A stretch of DNA of 64,000 nucleotides. Source: Rhodopseudomonas rhenobacensis (GTDB lineage: Bacteria; Pseudomonadota; Alphaproteobacteria; Rhizobiales; Xanthobacteraceae). The position numbers and the translations under genes are program-made. Below the pieces are notes generated by a model. That model was not told the origin of the DNA and made no database searches. It worked only from the letters and a program-made list of their open reading frames with translations. Positions 53,070 through 61,911 of this stretch are shown piece after piece. Location of the stretch: assembly GCF_014203125.1 (NCBI RefSeq), contig NZ_JACHIH010000016.1:1-64000 (forward strand). Reading direction: 5' to 3'. Position 1 is the first letter of the stretch, and every line of letters begins with the position of its first letter.

Positions 53070-53846
53070 CTAAGCGGCGAGGCAGCCTTGCGCGACGATC
53101 ACCCTTGCGCCGGCATCGGCCAAACGCTGGCATTGCTGCGGCGAGGCGCCGGCGTCGGTGACCAGCGTCCAGCGCGGCGGCAGCGGCGCCCAGGCCTGTT
53201 GTTCGGCGCGGCCGAGCTTGCTGGCGTCGGCCAGCACGACCAGCTCCTTGGCCTGCTGCATCATCAGCGACTTCAGCGCCACCTGCTCGAGATCGGCCTC
53301 GCACAGGCCGCGGCCGGCGACCACGCCGTCGGCGCTCATGATGGCGCGGGTCGCCGACAGCCGGCGCAGCGCCTCGTTGGCGAGCGGCCCCATCGTGCTC
53401 ATGCTGGTCGAGCGCAGCGCGCCGCCCAGCACCACGAGCTCGATCGCCGGCGCCTTGGCGAGAAACGGCAACAATGCCAGATTGTTGGTGATGATGCGTA
53501 GCCGCCGCTGCAGCAAGAGCCGGCCGAATGCCGCCACCGTCGAGCCGGCGTCGAGGATCAGCGTGTCGCCGTCCTCGATCAGGTCGACCGCGGCGCGGGC
53601 GATCGCCTGCTTGGCATCGCCGTCGACTGCGAGGCGCTGCTCGAAGGTGGTCTCGATGGCGTGGCCGGTGAGAATCGCGCCGCCATAGGTGCGGCGAACC
53701 GCGTTGGTCTTGGAGAGCTGCTGCAGATCGCGCCGCACCGTGGAGGCGGAGACCGCAAAGCGCTGCGCCAACTCGTCGATATCGATCTCGCCGGCGTTCA
53801 GGGCCTCCAACAGGCGGGCGTGACGCTCCTTGCTGCGCATCGACAT
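53070..53846 (-). CDS. DeoR/GlpR family transcriptional regulator
   Basis: 258 aa. N-terminal helix-turn-helix with the DeoR pattern (IDIDELAQRFAVSASTVRRD) and RRTYGGAIL; C-terminal sugar-phosphate-sensing DeoR domain (LILDAGSTVAAFGRLL, ITNNLALLPFL, LGGALRSTSMSTMGP). It lies downstream of pdxA2-kinase-permease on the same strand and probably controls them, responding to a phosphorylated C4 acid. TTTGCGCAAA palindromes upstream of the permease gene are the likely operators. Confidence 0.9.
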   Translation of the reverse strand: MSMRSKERHARLLEALNAGEIDIDELAQRFAVSASTVRRDLQQLSKTNAVRRTYGGAILTGHAIETTFEQRLAVDGDAKQAIARAAVDLIEDGDTLILDAGSTVAAFGRLLLQRRLRIITNNLALLPFLAKAPAIELVVLGGALRSTSMSTMGPLANEALRRLSATRAIMSADGVVAGRGLCEADLEQVALKSLMMQQAKELVVLADASKLGRAEQQAWAPLPPRWTLVTDAGASPQQCQRLADAGARVIVAQGCLAA

Positions 53847-53975
53847 CGAACCTCAGATCCACTCCGCTTGGTGACGGCGTGCCGCCGGACGCCTTGAGGC
53901 AACCCCGTGGCACCGCCGTTTCGATAGCACGCGGGATCGCCGCAGTGGAATGCGGCGCTTCTCCGACCTTAAGCC

Positions 53976-54092
53976 GTCATTCCGGGGCGCGAGCAGCGCA
54001 AGCTGCGCGTGAACCCGGAATCCAATACTCACTGCCCTGGAATACTGGATTCCGGGTTCGCTCGTTCTGACGAACTCGCGCCCCGGAATGAC
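53976..54092. repeat. Intergenic palindromic repeat, family B (copy 3)
   Basis: Third copy of the unit at 11074 and 49013; 49013 and this copy are closest, sharing the GTCATTCCGGGGCGCGAGCAG end and the CCCTGGAATACTGGATTCCG arm. It separates pdxA2 from the DeoR gene. Confidence 0.8.
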
Positions 54093-54132
54093 AGCCTCGT
54101 TTTCAGTCGCCGCAGCGCGATTGATTGAATGC

Positions 54133-55140
54133 TCAGACCGCCGCGACGACCGGCTTCGGCGCCAGTTCGACCGCCTGGCGCAGCGCCTCGATCAGGCTGC
54201 GCTCGTCGGCGATGCCTTTGCCGGCGATGTCGAAGGCGGTGCCGTGGTCGACCGAGGTGCGGATCACCGGCAGGCCGACGGTGATGTTCACCCCGGCTTC
54301 AAGCCCGAGCACCTTGATCGGGCCGTGGCCCTGGTCGTGATACATCGCCACCACCATGTCGAAGTCGCCGCGGCCGGCGAGGAAGAACAGCGTGTCGGCG
54401 GGCAGCGGACCGCGGACGTCCCAGCCCTTGCGCTGGCAGGCTTCCACCGCCGGCGTGATCTTCTCGGCTTCCTCGCCGCGGCCGAACAAGCCGTTCTCGC
54501 CGGCGTGCGGATTGATCGCGCAGACCCCAATCTTCGGATTCTTGATGCCGGCGCGGACCAGCACTTCGTGGCCGCGGCTGATCACGCGCTCGACCAGGCC
54601 GGGCTCGATCTTGGCGATGGCGTCGATCAGGCCGATATGGGTGGTGACGTGGATCACCCGCAATTTCGGCGACACCAGCATCATCGAGACTTCCGGCGTG
54701 CCGGTGAGGTGCGCCAGCATTTCGGTGTGGCCGGGGAATTTGTGGCCGGCGGCGTGCAGCGCTTCCTTGGACAAGGGCGCGGTGCAGATGCCTTGCGCGA
54801 TTCCGGCCTGCACGATCTGCACGGCCTTCTCGATGAAGCGATAGGCCGCTTCGCCGGCGATCGGCGACATCTTGCCGAACGGCAGATCGTCAGGGACGAT
54901 ATTCAGATCGACGCACTGCACCGCCTTGGAGGCGAAGTTGGCGTCGCGGGCATCGCTCAACGAATCCACCTGCAGCGACAGCCCGCAGATCTTGCCGGCC
55001 TGGCGCAGCCGGTTGGCGTCGCCGATCACCAGCGCGTTGCAATTCTTCTGCGCGTCGGGATGCGCCAGCGCCTTCATGATCACCTCGGGCCCGATGCCGG
55101 CAGGATCGCCCATGGTGATCGCGATGGTCGGATGGGTCAT
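54133..55140 (-). CDS. pdxA2: PdxA2-type 4-phospho-D-threonate / erythronate 3-dehydrogenase
   Basis: 335 aa NAD-dependent metal dehydrogenase of the PdxA family. Metal-site histidines are visible in FPGHTEMLAHLTG, INPHAGENG and MYHDQGHGPIKVLGLEAG. The paralogue PdxA2, encoded beside a DUF1537 kinase, oxidises and decarboxylates 4-phospho-D-threonate or -erythronate to dihydroxyacetone phosphate, distinct from the vitamin B6 enzyme. The kinase and permease in the same operon support this catabolic role. Overlaps the kinase gene by four bases. Confidence 0.88.
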   Translation of the reverse strand: MTHPTIAITMGDPAGIGPEVIMKALAHPDAQKNCNALVIGDANRLRQAGKICGLSLQVDSLSDARDANFASKAVQCVDLNIVPDDLPFGKMSPIAGEAAYRFIEKAVQIVQAGIAQGICTAPLSKEALHAAGHKFPGHTEMLAHLTGTPEVSMMLVSPKLRVIHVTTHIGLIDAIAKIEPGLVERVISRGHEVLVRAGIKNPKIGVCAINPHAGENGLFGRGEEAEKITPAVEACQRKGWDVRGPLPADTLFFLAGRGDFDMVVAMYHDQGHGPIKVLGLEAGVNITVGLPVIRTSVDHGTAFDIAGKGIADERSLIEALRQAVELAPKPVVAAV

Positions 55141-56387
55141 GTGAAGCTTCCTTTGGTTCGAACGGCGGCAAGCCGTTCGCTGATACGGATCAGGCTGTGT
55201 TCGTCGCCGAACGCGCCGGCCTTGGTGGCGATCGGGACGACGAGCCGGCCCAGCGTGAGGCCGAGCGAGACGCCGGGCTCGATCTCGTCGGCGAGCCGGA
55301 TGCCGTTGACGCCGAACCGGGCCAATAGCGCCGCCGCGGTCTCGCCGCCGGTGGCGGCAAAGGCGCCGATCGACGGCGCGACGCTTTGCAGCGCCTCAGC
55401 CAGCCGCTGCGCCAGCTTGGGGCCGAGCGCCATGTCGGGATGATCATTCATCACGATCTCGACCAGGGCATCGCCGCCGCCGGACAGCCGTTGCATGACC
55501 GCGAGCGCCAGTTCGGCGCGGCCGGCGCCGTCGTTGAGCAGCGTCTCGGGGGTGACCGGGAAATGCGTCACGGTGCCGGTCGCTACCAGCTTGCACGCCG
55601 CGGCGCGCGAGGCGCCGGCCAGCGAGCCCACCACGATCAACGTGCCGCAGGCGCTGGTCGGGATCCGCAGCGGTGCGACGGCGTGCTCGGCCTGCAGACC
55701 GGCCAGCGCGTGTGCCAGCCCGCCGCTGCCGATGAAGAAGGTGGAAGGCGCTGCCGGCAGGCTGGCCTCGGCGATCAGATGCAGATCCTGGTCGGTCTCG
55801 GCATCGCACACCGCGACCACATCGCCCTGCCGCGCCAGCTCGACGAACGTGGCGCGCAGCTCGCCGCCGCGGATGGTGGCGAGCGTCACCTTCTCGCCGC
55901 CGACGCCGGCGCTCGCCAGCACGTCGACCAGATCGGCGTTCGGATAGGAATGGTCGCGCTGCCAGACCTCGGCCTGCTCGAGCGGCTGGCCGCCGACCAC
56001 GATGCGTCCGTCGATCGTGATGCGGCCGGTGGCCGGAAACGCCGGCGCGAATACGCCGAAGGCAGCGCCGGCGTGCGCCTTGAGATAGGCCATCGTCGCC
56101 GCGGTTTCTGCCGCGGGCTGGCCGCGCAGCGTCGAGTCGATCTTCTTGAACAGGATGCGATCCGCCGCCGCGAGCTGCGTCAGCACGTCGGTGTGGCGTT
56201 TCGCGGCGTCCGCGGCACTCAGGCCGCGGCTCGCTGCATCATAGGCCAACACCGGCAGCTGGTGATCCTGCGCGGCGTCGGCCTCGCCCCAGGTCACCGC
56301 AGCCGCGCGTCCCCTTCGACCGAAGGCGATCGCGCAGTCCGCGGCGCCGGTGAGATCATCCGCGAGGATCAACCAGCCATGGGTCAT
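55137..56387 (-). CDS. dtnK: Four-carbon acid sugar kinase family protein (DUF1537; probable D-threonate/erythronate kinase)
   Basis: 416 aa. The N-terminal acid-binding motif WLILADDLTGAADCAIAFG and the FKKIDSTLRGQ segment identify the DUF1537 kinases, which phosphorylate D-threonate, L-threonate or D-erythronate on O4 with ATP. The nucleotide-binding domain is C-terminal (FAATGGETAAALL). Paired with pdxA2 and without a separate acid dehydrogenase, the D-threonate route is the best fit; erythronate is the alternative. Starts two bases after the permease stop. Confidence 0.87.
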   Translation of the reverse strand: MTHGWLILADDLTGAADCAIAFGRRGRAAAVTWGEADAAQDHQLPVLAYDAASRGLSAADAAKRHTDVLTQLAAADRILFKKIDSTLRGQPAAETAATMAYLKAHAGAAFGVFAPAFPATGRITIDGRIVVGGQPLEQAEVWQRDHSYPNADLVDVLASAGVGGEKVTLATIRGGELRATFVELARQGDVVAVCDAETDQDLHLIAEASLPAAPSTFFIGSGGLAHALAGLQAEHAVAPLRIPTSACGTLIVVGSLAGASRAAACKLVATGTVTHFPVTPETLLNDGAGRAELALAVMQRLSGGGDALVEIVMNDHPDMALGPKLAQRLAEALQSVAPSIGAFAATGGETAAALLARFGVNGIRLADEIEPGVSLGLTLGRLVVPIATKAGAFGDEHSLIRISERLAAVRTKGSFT

Positions 56388-56389
56388 GG

Positions 56390-57430
56390 TCAGCGACCGG
56401 CCACGGGCGCGACGGGCGCCACCGGCACCGCAGGGGCGATGTCGTCAGCCAACGCCACGGTGTCGTCGGCTTCATCGGCACCGCGGCCGACGATGCCGGC
56501 GAGCCAGGCGGTGACGATCGGGGTCAGGATCGCGGTGACCACGACGCAGGCCGCAACCAGGATGGTGGCGGGCCGCGCGGCGTCCGCATAGGCCGGGTTG
56601 GCGGCGGCGACGATCGCCGGGACCGCTGCGGCATTGCCCGCGGTGGAGGCCGCAGCGACGCCGGCGATGCCGGTGCCGCCGGTGAGGCGATCGGCGAAGA
56701 ACAGCGGAATGCCGGTGACCACGACCACGGCGACGCCCATGCCGAGGCCGAGCAGGCCGGCCTGCCAGACCTTGGTGAGGTCAAGCCCGGTGCCGAGCGC
56801 GAAGGCGAAGAACGGGATCATCACCGGGACGGCGCGGCTGAGAAACGCGCGCATCTCGCGGTCGAGATTGCCGATGATCATGCCGACGATCAGCGGCAGG
56901 ATGGCGCCGACCAGGGTCTGCCAGGGGAACGCCGACAGACCGGCGACGCCGAGCGTCACCATGGTGAGGAACGGGCCGCTCTCCAGCGTCATGATGGTGT
57001 AGGCGCCGACGTCCTTGGGACGGCCGTACTGGCCCATCAGCGCCATGTAAAGGCCGCCATTGGTGTCGTTCATCGCCGCGACGATCGCCAGCGTCGAAAT
57101 CCCGGCGAACATGCCGCCGGTGACCGGCGACTCGCCGAGAATGCGGCCGAACACCACGCCGAGGATCACGGCGACGCCGACTTTTACGAACAGCAGCGTG
57201 CCGCCCTTCTTGACGATGTAGGGGGTGGAGCGGAAGTCGATGCTGGCGCCCATGCAGACGTAGAACACCGCCAGGATGGTGAGGGCGCCGGAGAACAGCG
57301 CGCCGGTGAAGGAGCCGAAGAATTGCGGGGTGCCGGGAAAGAACGTGGTGATCAACGCCCCGATCAACAGCGGGACCGTCATCATCCCGCCGGGCACTTT
57401 TTCGATCGCTCGCTTAATCGGAATCTGCAT
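56390..57430 (-). CDS. 2-keto-3-deoxygluconate permease (KdgT) family transporter
   Basis: 346 aa from ATG 57430. Membrane protein with about ten spans and family sequence [20 protein letters not shown] at the start, [19 protein letters not shown] in the middle and [20 protein letters not shown] later. The KdgT family imports 2-keto-3-deoxygluconate with protons. Here, next to a C4-acid kinase and dehydrogenase, it likely imports threonate or erythronate. A 25-residue alanine/proline/valine tail follows the last span. Confidence 0.88.
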   Translation of the reverse strand: MQIPIKRAIEKVPGGMMTVPLLIGALITTFFPGTPQFFGSFTGALFSGALTILAVFYVCMGASIDFRSTPYIVKKGGTLLFVKVGVAVILGVVFGRILGESPVTGGMFAGISTLAIVAAMNDTNGGLYMALMGQYGRPKDVGAYTIMTLESGPFLTMVTLGVAGLSAFPWQTLVGAILPLIVGMIIGNLDREMRAFLSRAVPVMIPFFAFALGTGLDLTKVWQAGLLGLGMGVAVVVVTGIPLFFADRLTGGTGIAGVAAASTAGNAAAVPAIVAAANPAYADAARPATILVAACVVVTAILTPIVTAWLAGIVGRGADEADDTVALADDIAPAVPVAPVAPVAGR

Positions 57431-57468
57431 GTTGTGACCTTCCCGCGCCGCGCGCACAATTTGATCAG

Positions 57469-57573
57469 TTTGCGCAATTTTATGTCGGCAACCGCGCCTG
57501 ATGGGGCTATTTATGCCCAGAACGCGCAAATCGCAAGCATCTTTGCGCGGTTTGCGCAAACTCTTTGCGCAAA
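57469..57573. promoter_or_regulatory. Array of TTTGCGCAAA operator-like palindromes
   Basis: Two perfect TTTGCGCAAA palindromes at 57551-57560 and 57564-57573, a TTTGCGCAAT at 57469-57478, and half-sites TTTGCGCGG at 57542 and GCGCAAA at 57524. All lie within ~145 bases upstream of the permease start. The linked DeoR-family regulator is the obvious candidate to bind them. Confidence 0.6.
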
Positions 57574-57639
57574 CGTGTCATGCGTGGATGCGCACGCGGA
57601 GTCATTCGGGGGCGAGGCGCGTTGCGGCGAGCCTCTTCT

Positions 57640-57803
57640 CCCCTCCCCCTTGCGGGGAGGGGGCGGGGGTGGGGTCCACAAGCACGGCGTTCGGATTCGC
57701 TCACCACTTGCAGATGGCCTGAGTGTGGCTCGCCCTGGATGATCCTGACGGCGCGGATCCCGCAGCTACCCCCACCCCCAACCCCTCCCCGCAAGGGGGA
57801 GGG
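57640..57803. repeat. G/C-rich inverted repeat (family C-like)
   Basis: CCCTCCCCCTTGCGGGGAGGGGG at the left is the near-exact reverse complement of the CCCCTCCCCGCAAGGGGGAGGG region at the right, ~110 bases apart. It resembles the outer arm of family C repeats and could form a strong hairpin. Confidence 0.7.
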
Positions 57804-57978
57804 AAGCGCGCTGCCGTTGTTGCCGGCTCTGCATTTCAATCTTGAGCGATAAGTGAGTCCAGGTCGCGCTTGGGCGATGAGTTAGTTCGGCAAGCAGAGG
57901 CTCTCAAGGAACAGACCGGACGCGTTCGCCGGTGCCGTCTGGCGCCTTCGCCCACCAGCAAAGCCACAAAGCGCAGCC

Positions 57979-58827
57979 TCACACCACCGCGCGGCGGCCG
58001 ATGATGGCGAAGCGCAGCCGGCTGGAGATGGCGTCGATCGCCGCCACCGCGACCATGATCATCAGGATCAGGAACGACACCTTCTGCCATTCCAGCACCC
58101 GGATCTGTTCGGCGAGCTGCAGCCCGATGCCGCCGGCGCCGACGATGCCGATGATGGTGGCGGAGCGGGTATTCGACTCGATGAAATACAACAGCTGCCC
58201 GGCGATCACCGGCAGCACCTGCGGCAACAGCCCGAAGCGGATCTCGTGCAGCGGCGTGCCGCCGGCGGCGCGGATGCCCTCGACCTGCTTCTGATCGGCG
58301 GTCTCGAAAGCTTCCGAGAACAATTTGCCGAACGAGCCGAAATCCGACACCGCTATCGCCAGCACGCCGGCGAACGGGCCGAGCCCGACCACGTTGATCC
58401 AGACCAGCGCCCAGATCAGCGTATCGACGCCGCGGATCGAATCCAGAAAGCGGCGCACCGGAAACCGCACCAGATTGGTCGGCACGATGTTGCGCGCGGC
58501 GAGCAGGCTGACCGGCAGCGCCATCGCGGCGGCCAGCGTGGTGCCGAGCACCGCGATCGACAGCGTCTCGCCCATCGCCGCAAGGTAAGTCGGCAACGAG
58601 GCGCCGGGATCGGGCGGGATCATCAGCAACACGAACCAGCCGAGCTGATTGAGCCCCGCCCACATCCGCTGCGGCGAGAACTCCAGCTCGTTGAGGCCGA
58701 AGATGAACAACGCGAGTGCTGCGAGGATCAGCGTCGGCACGCCCAGCCGCGACGACGCCGGGCGGTCGAACACCGCGGGATAACGCGCCTTCAGCGCGCG
58801 CAGATCGGAGGTCGGAAGCTCGCTCAT
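57979..58827 (-). CDS. phnE: Phosphonate ABC transporter permease PhnE (second)
   Basis: 282 aa inner-membrane permease. PhnE features: DTLIWALVWINVVGLGPFAG, DFGSFGKLFSEAFETAD and the coupling loop GTPLHEIRFGLLPQVLPVIA. The two-PhnE arrangement (phnE1-phnE2) is common in Rhizobiales. Start ATG 58827 overlaps the phnE1 stop (ATGA). It is the last gene of the phnCDE1E2 transcript. Confidence 0.92.
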   Translation of the reverse strand: MSELPTSDLRALKARYPAVFDRPASSRLGVPTLILAALALFIFGLNELEFSPQRMWAGLNQLGWFVLLMIPPDPGASLPTYLAAMGETLSIAVLGTTLAAAMALPVSLLAARNIVPTNLVRFPVRRFLDSIRGVDTLIWALVWINVVGLGPFAGVLAIAVSDFGSFGKLFSEAFETADQKQVEGIRAAGGTPLHEIRFGLLPQVLPVIAGQLLYFIESNTRSATIIGIVGAGGIGLQLAEQIRVLEWQKVSFLILMIMVAVAAIDAISSRLRFAIIGRRAVV

Positions 58828-59705
58828 GTGCGTTCTCCGCCGAACAGGCGGCCGCGCACCCAGCCGGTGCCGATGTCGATCACGAACACGGTGGCGATGA
58901 TCAGCAGCAGGATCGCGCTGACGTCGGAGTAATAGAATTTGCGGATCGCCACCACCAGCTCCTGGCCGATGCCGCCGGCGCCGACGAAGCCCATCACCGA
59001 GGCGCCGCGCACATTGATCTCGAAGCGCAGCAGCGCGTAGCCGGCGAAGCCCGCGGCGACCTGCGGCAGCACCGCAAAGCGCATGCAGGAGATCCAGCCG
59101 GCGCCGGTGGCGCGGACGCCTTCCACCGGCTTCATGTCGACGTTCTCGACGATCTCGGAGAACTGCTTGCCGAGCGCGCCGGTGGAATGGATCGCGATCG
59201 CCAGCACGCCGGCCATCGGCCCCAATCCGAAAGCGATGACGAAGATCAGCGCGAACACGATGTCCGGCACGGTGCGGCAGAATTCCAGGTAGCGCATCGC
59301 GACGATGCGCAGCCAGGGCTGCGGCGCGGTGTTCTTGGCGGCGACGAAATTCAGCACCAGCGCCAGCACCGCGCCGCTCAGCGTGCCGACATAGCTGATC
59401 AGCACGGTCTCGCCGAGCAGCGCCAGCCATTTATGAAAGCCCCAGAACCATTCGCCGGGATCCGACCACACCCGGGCGCCGCTCTCCAGCGTGAAGATGC
59501 GATCGAAATAGCTGACGAAATTGCCGATCTTGGCGACGAAGGTGGCCGGATCGACTTCGGCGCCGACGGCAGCCGCCAGCAGCGCGGCGACGGCGATCGC
59601 GGCGCTGAGCGCGAAGCGCAGCCGCTTGCGCGCCACCGCGCGGCGATAGCCGTCGTTCAGCGCGGCGAGCTGCTGCTCGGGCAGAACGGATATCGCAACC
59701 GCCAT
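58824..59705 (-). CDS. phnE: Phosphonate ABC transporter permease PhnE (first)
   Basis: 293 aa from ATG 59705; ATG 59732 lies in a 17-base tandem duplication and is a weaker choice. Characteristic FCRTVPDIVFALIFVIAFGL and HSTGALGKQFSEIVENVD, with the coupling segment WISCMRFAVLPQVAAGF. About six membrane spans. A hairpin lies between it and phnD, which may lower its expression relative to the binding protein. Confidence 0.9.
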   Translation of the reverse strand: MAVAISVLPEQQLAALNDGYRRAVARKRLRFALSAAIAVAALLAAAVGAEVDPATFVAKIGNFVSYFDRIFTLESGARVWSDPGEWFWGFHKWLALLGETVLISYVGTLSGAVLALVLNFVAAKNTAPQPWLRIVAMRYLEFCRTVPDIVFALIFVIAFGLGPMAGVLAIAIHSTGALGKQFSEIVENVDMKPVEGVRATGAGWISCMRFAVLPQVAAGFAGYALLRFEINVRGASVMGFVGAGGIGQELVVAIRKFYYSDVSAILLLIIATVFVIDIGTGWVRGRLFGGERT

Positions 59706-59720
59706 CAGATCCGACTTTCC

Positions 59721-59755
59721 AAAGTGCGACATAGAAAAAGTGCGACATAGAAAAG
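59721..59755. repeat. 17-base tandem duplication upstream of phnE1
   Basis: AAGTGCGACATAGAAAA occurs twice in direct succession just before the phnE1 start. The exact duplication adds a second in-frame ATG on the minus strand and looks recent. Confidence 0.75.
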
Positions 59756-59779
59756 GAGCCGGATCTTGCGACCCGGCTC
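59756..59779 (-). terminator. Hairpin with trailing T-rich tract between phnD and phnE1
   Basis: On the minus strand GAGCCGG, a ten-base loop and CCGGCTC are followed by CTTTTC. This resembles a weak intrinsic terminator or an mRNA-processing hairpin inside the phnCDE operon, which often keeps the binding protein more abundant than the permeases. Confidence 0.5.
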
Positions 59780-59823
59780 TCACCATAGCGGGCTCGTCGC
59801 TATCTTATTGGGCACCGACTTTC

Positions 59824-59850
59824 ACCTCTCCCCGCACGCGGGGAGAGGGT
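59824..59850. repeat. Partial family C repeat arm
   Basis: CACCTCTCCCCGCACGCGGGGAGAGGG, a compact palindrome identical to the terminal arm of the copy at 47281-47440. It lies between phnD and phnE1. Confidence 0.7.
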
Positions 59851-59910
59851 GGCGATGTCGCACCGCTACTATCACCCGCGACGCCGGGCTCCCCGGCAAC
59901 CGCTTCGTGC

Positions 59911-60852
59911 TTACGACGCCTTCTTCTTGCGCAGGGCGTCGACGAACTTGATCAGCTCGATGGTGGCGTCCCAATCCTTGGTGGTGGCGGCGTGGAAGCC
60001 CTTCTTCTGGCCGTCCGACAGCCGGTCGAACGCGGCCTTGTCCTTGGTCGGCGACTCCATGAACGCCTTGGCGATCGCCGCCTTGAGGTCGTCCGGCAGA
60101 TCGGAGCTGTAGGCATACATCGACGGTCCGATGATCGGCGCCGATTTGTGGATGATGCGGAAGTCATCCTTCTTGAACGGCGTGCCATCGGCGTGCTTCA
60201 GCATGCCCTTGGTCAGCATCTGCGCCAGCGTGGAGTCGTCGTCGCTGGTCCACTGGTTGGCGGCGACGTCGACGGTGCCCTGCGCCAGCGCCAAGATCGC
60301 GTTCTCGTGGCTGCCGGTGAACACCACCTTGCCGAAGTAAGCGTCGGCGTCGGAGATGCCCAGCTTGTCGAGCTCGAAGCGCGGCACGTTGTTGCCGGAG
60401 GTGGAGTTCGGATCGACCAGGCCGAGGTTCTTGCCCTTGAGATCGTCGATCGTCTTGAACGGCGTCTTGGCGTTGACGAAGAACACCGAATAGTAGCCGG
60501 TGCCGCCATCCGCATTGAGATCGCTGGCGAAGGCATCGGTCTTGACGCCGGTCAGCCGCGCGCGGGCGAACGACGCCGAGCCATAGGCCGCGATCTGGAT
60601 GTTGCCAGAACGCTGGCCCTCGATCACCGCGGCGTAATCGTTGGCGATCCGCAGGTTGACCTTGACGCCGAGCTCCTTGGACAGATAGGCGACGAACGGG
60701 GTCCAGCGCTCGGTGACGCCGGAGGCGTTTTCGGCGGGGACGATCGCAAAGGTCAGTTCGGGATACTTGGTCCTGTAGTCCTGCGCCGCGGCGGCGGAGG
60801 CGGTCATCGCCAGCGCGGCGGCGGCCAGAAGCATCGAACGACGGTTGATCAT
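59911..60852 (-). CDS. phnD: Phosphonate ABC transporter substrate-binding protein
   Basis: 313 aa from ATG 60852. Sec signal (SMLLAAAALAMTASAAAA-Q), then the PhnD body: LTFAIVPAENASGVTERWTP, AAYGSASFARARLTG, GLVDPNSTSGNNVPRF and DVAANQWTSDDDST. Binds phosphonates, phosphite or phosphate esters in the periplasm for PhnC/PhnE. It follows phnC by 66 bases in the same operon. Confidence 0.94.
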   Translation of the reverse strand: MINRRSMLLAAAALAMTASAAAAQDYRTKYPELTFAIVPAENASGVTERWTPFVAYLSKELGVKVNLRIANDYAAVIEGQRSGNIQIAAYGSASFARARLTGVKTDAFASDLNADGGTGYYSVFFVNAKTPFKTIDDLKGKNLGLVDPNSTSGNNVPRFELDKLGISDADAYFGKVVFTGSHENAILALAQGTVDVAANQWTSDDDSTLAQMLTKGMLKHADGTPFKKDDFRIIHKSAPIIGPSMYAYSSDLPDDLKAAIAKAFMESPTKDKAAFDRLSDGQKKGFHAATTKDWDATIELIKFVDALRKKKAS

Positions 60853-60918
60853 GGTGACATCCCTGTGGTTGTGGTGTGTTCGGTTGCGCGTTGGCAACCC
60901 TCGTCTGCGTGACGCGGC

Positions 60919-61734
60919 TTACGCCGCGGCTGCCCTGCCGAGCGCCGGCAGCATCGGTCCTGCGGGCTGCGGCGCCGAGGCCGCCCCCATCACCTCGTTG
61001 GCTTCGAGATCGTAGAGTTCGCGGGCGATGCTCTCGGTCAGCGCCGCGGGCGCGCCGTCGAACACGATGCGGCCGTTCGACATGCCGATCAGCCGGTCGC
61101 AATAGCTCCGCGCCAGATCGAGCGAGTGCAGGTTGCACAGCACGGTGATGCCGAAATGCTTGTTGATGCGCAGCAGCGCGTCCATCACGATCCTGGTGTT
61201 GCGCGGATCGAGCGAGGCGATCGGCTCGTCGGCCAGAATGATGTCGGGCTCCTGCACCAGCGCTCGGGCGATGGCGACGCGCTGCTGCTGGCCGCCGGAC
61301 AGCGAATCCGCGCGCTGCGCCGCGACGCCGCCCATGTCGAACTGTTCCAGCGCCGACATCGCCAGCGCGCGGTCGCGCTCCGGCCAGGCCTGCACCAGCG
61401 ACCGCCACGGCGGCATCTCGGCGAGCCGGCCCATCAGCACGTTGGTGAGCACGTCGAGCCGGCCGACCAGATTGAACTGCTGAAAGATCATCGCCGAGCG
61501 GGCGCGCCATTGCCGCAGCTCGCGGCCGCGCAGCGCGGTGACATCCTGGCCTTCGAACATGATGCGGCCCGCGGTCGGTTCGGCGAGCCGGTTGATCATC
61601 CGCAGCAAGGTCGACTTGCCGGCGCCGGAGCGGCCGATGACGCCGACGAAGCTGCCGGGCTTGACCGCGAACGACGCATCATCGACCGCGGCTTTCGAAC
61701 CGAAACAACATGTGAGTCCTTCGACAACCAGCAT
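60919..61734 (-). CDS. phnC: Phosphonate ABC transporter ATP-binding protein
   Basis: 271 aa. Walker [30 protein letters not shown] typical of PhnC, signature LSGGQQQR and Walker [14 protein letters not shown]. The switch histidine is in [10 protein letters not shown], again PhnC-like. First gene of phnCDE1E2; a Pho-box-like site lies ~50 bases upstream on its strand. Confidence 0.94.
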   Translation of the reverse strand: MLVVEGLTCCFGSKAAVDDASFAVKPGSFVGVIGRSGAGKSTLLRMINRLAEPTAGRIMFEGQDVTALRGRELRQWRARSAMIFQQFNLVGRLDVLTNVLMGRLAEMPPWRSLVQAWPERDRALAMSALEQFDMGGVAAQRADSLSGGQQQRVAIARALVQEPDIILADEPIASLDPRNTRIVMDALLRINKHFGITVLCNLHSLDLARSYCDRLIGMSNGRIVFDGAPAALTESIARELYDLEANEVMGAASAPQPAGPMLPALGRAAAA

Positions 61735-61785
61735 GCGCCACTCCTGACAAGACTACACACCGCTACCGCCGCCGCTTTACACTGG

Positions 61786-61804
61786 TGTGACGTTTGTTCG
61801 ACAG
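61786..61804 (-). promoter_or_regulatory. Candidate Pho box for phnCDEE
   Basis: On the minus strand CTGTCGAACAAACGTCACA: two half-sites with GTC cores 11 bases apart, as in PhoB boxes (CTGTCAT-N4-CTGTCAT). ~52-70 bases before the phnC start. Confidence 0.5.
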
Positions 61805-61831
61805 CGCACCGCTTGCCGCGCGTTGCAGGAT

Positions 61832-61848
61832 CGTCATTCAGCCGTCAC
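61832..61848 (+). promoter_or_regulatory. Candidate Pho box for the acetyltransferase-phnM operon
   Basis: CGTCATTCAGCCGTCAC: two CGTCA half-sites exactly 11 bases apart on the plus strand, ~64 bases before the acetyltransferase start. Together with the minus-strand site this gives a divergent PhoB-controlled promoter pair. Confidence 0.5.
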
Positions 61849-61911
61849 GGAATGCATCGAAGGAAGGCCATCCCCACCCTGGATGCGCGCGCATTCACAA
61901 CGGACGTGCTG

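Larger units (their letters stand above)
57431..57978. other. Promoter region of the threonate operon plus repeat-rich stretch
   Basis: The first ~150 bases are the kdgT-type gene's upstream region with the palindrome array at 57469-57573. Bases 57640-57803 hold a G/C-rich inverted repeat. The rest, up to phnE2, has no recognisable gene. Confidence 0.6.
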
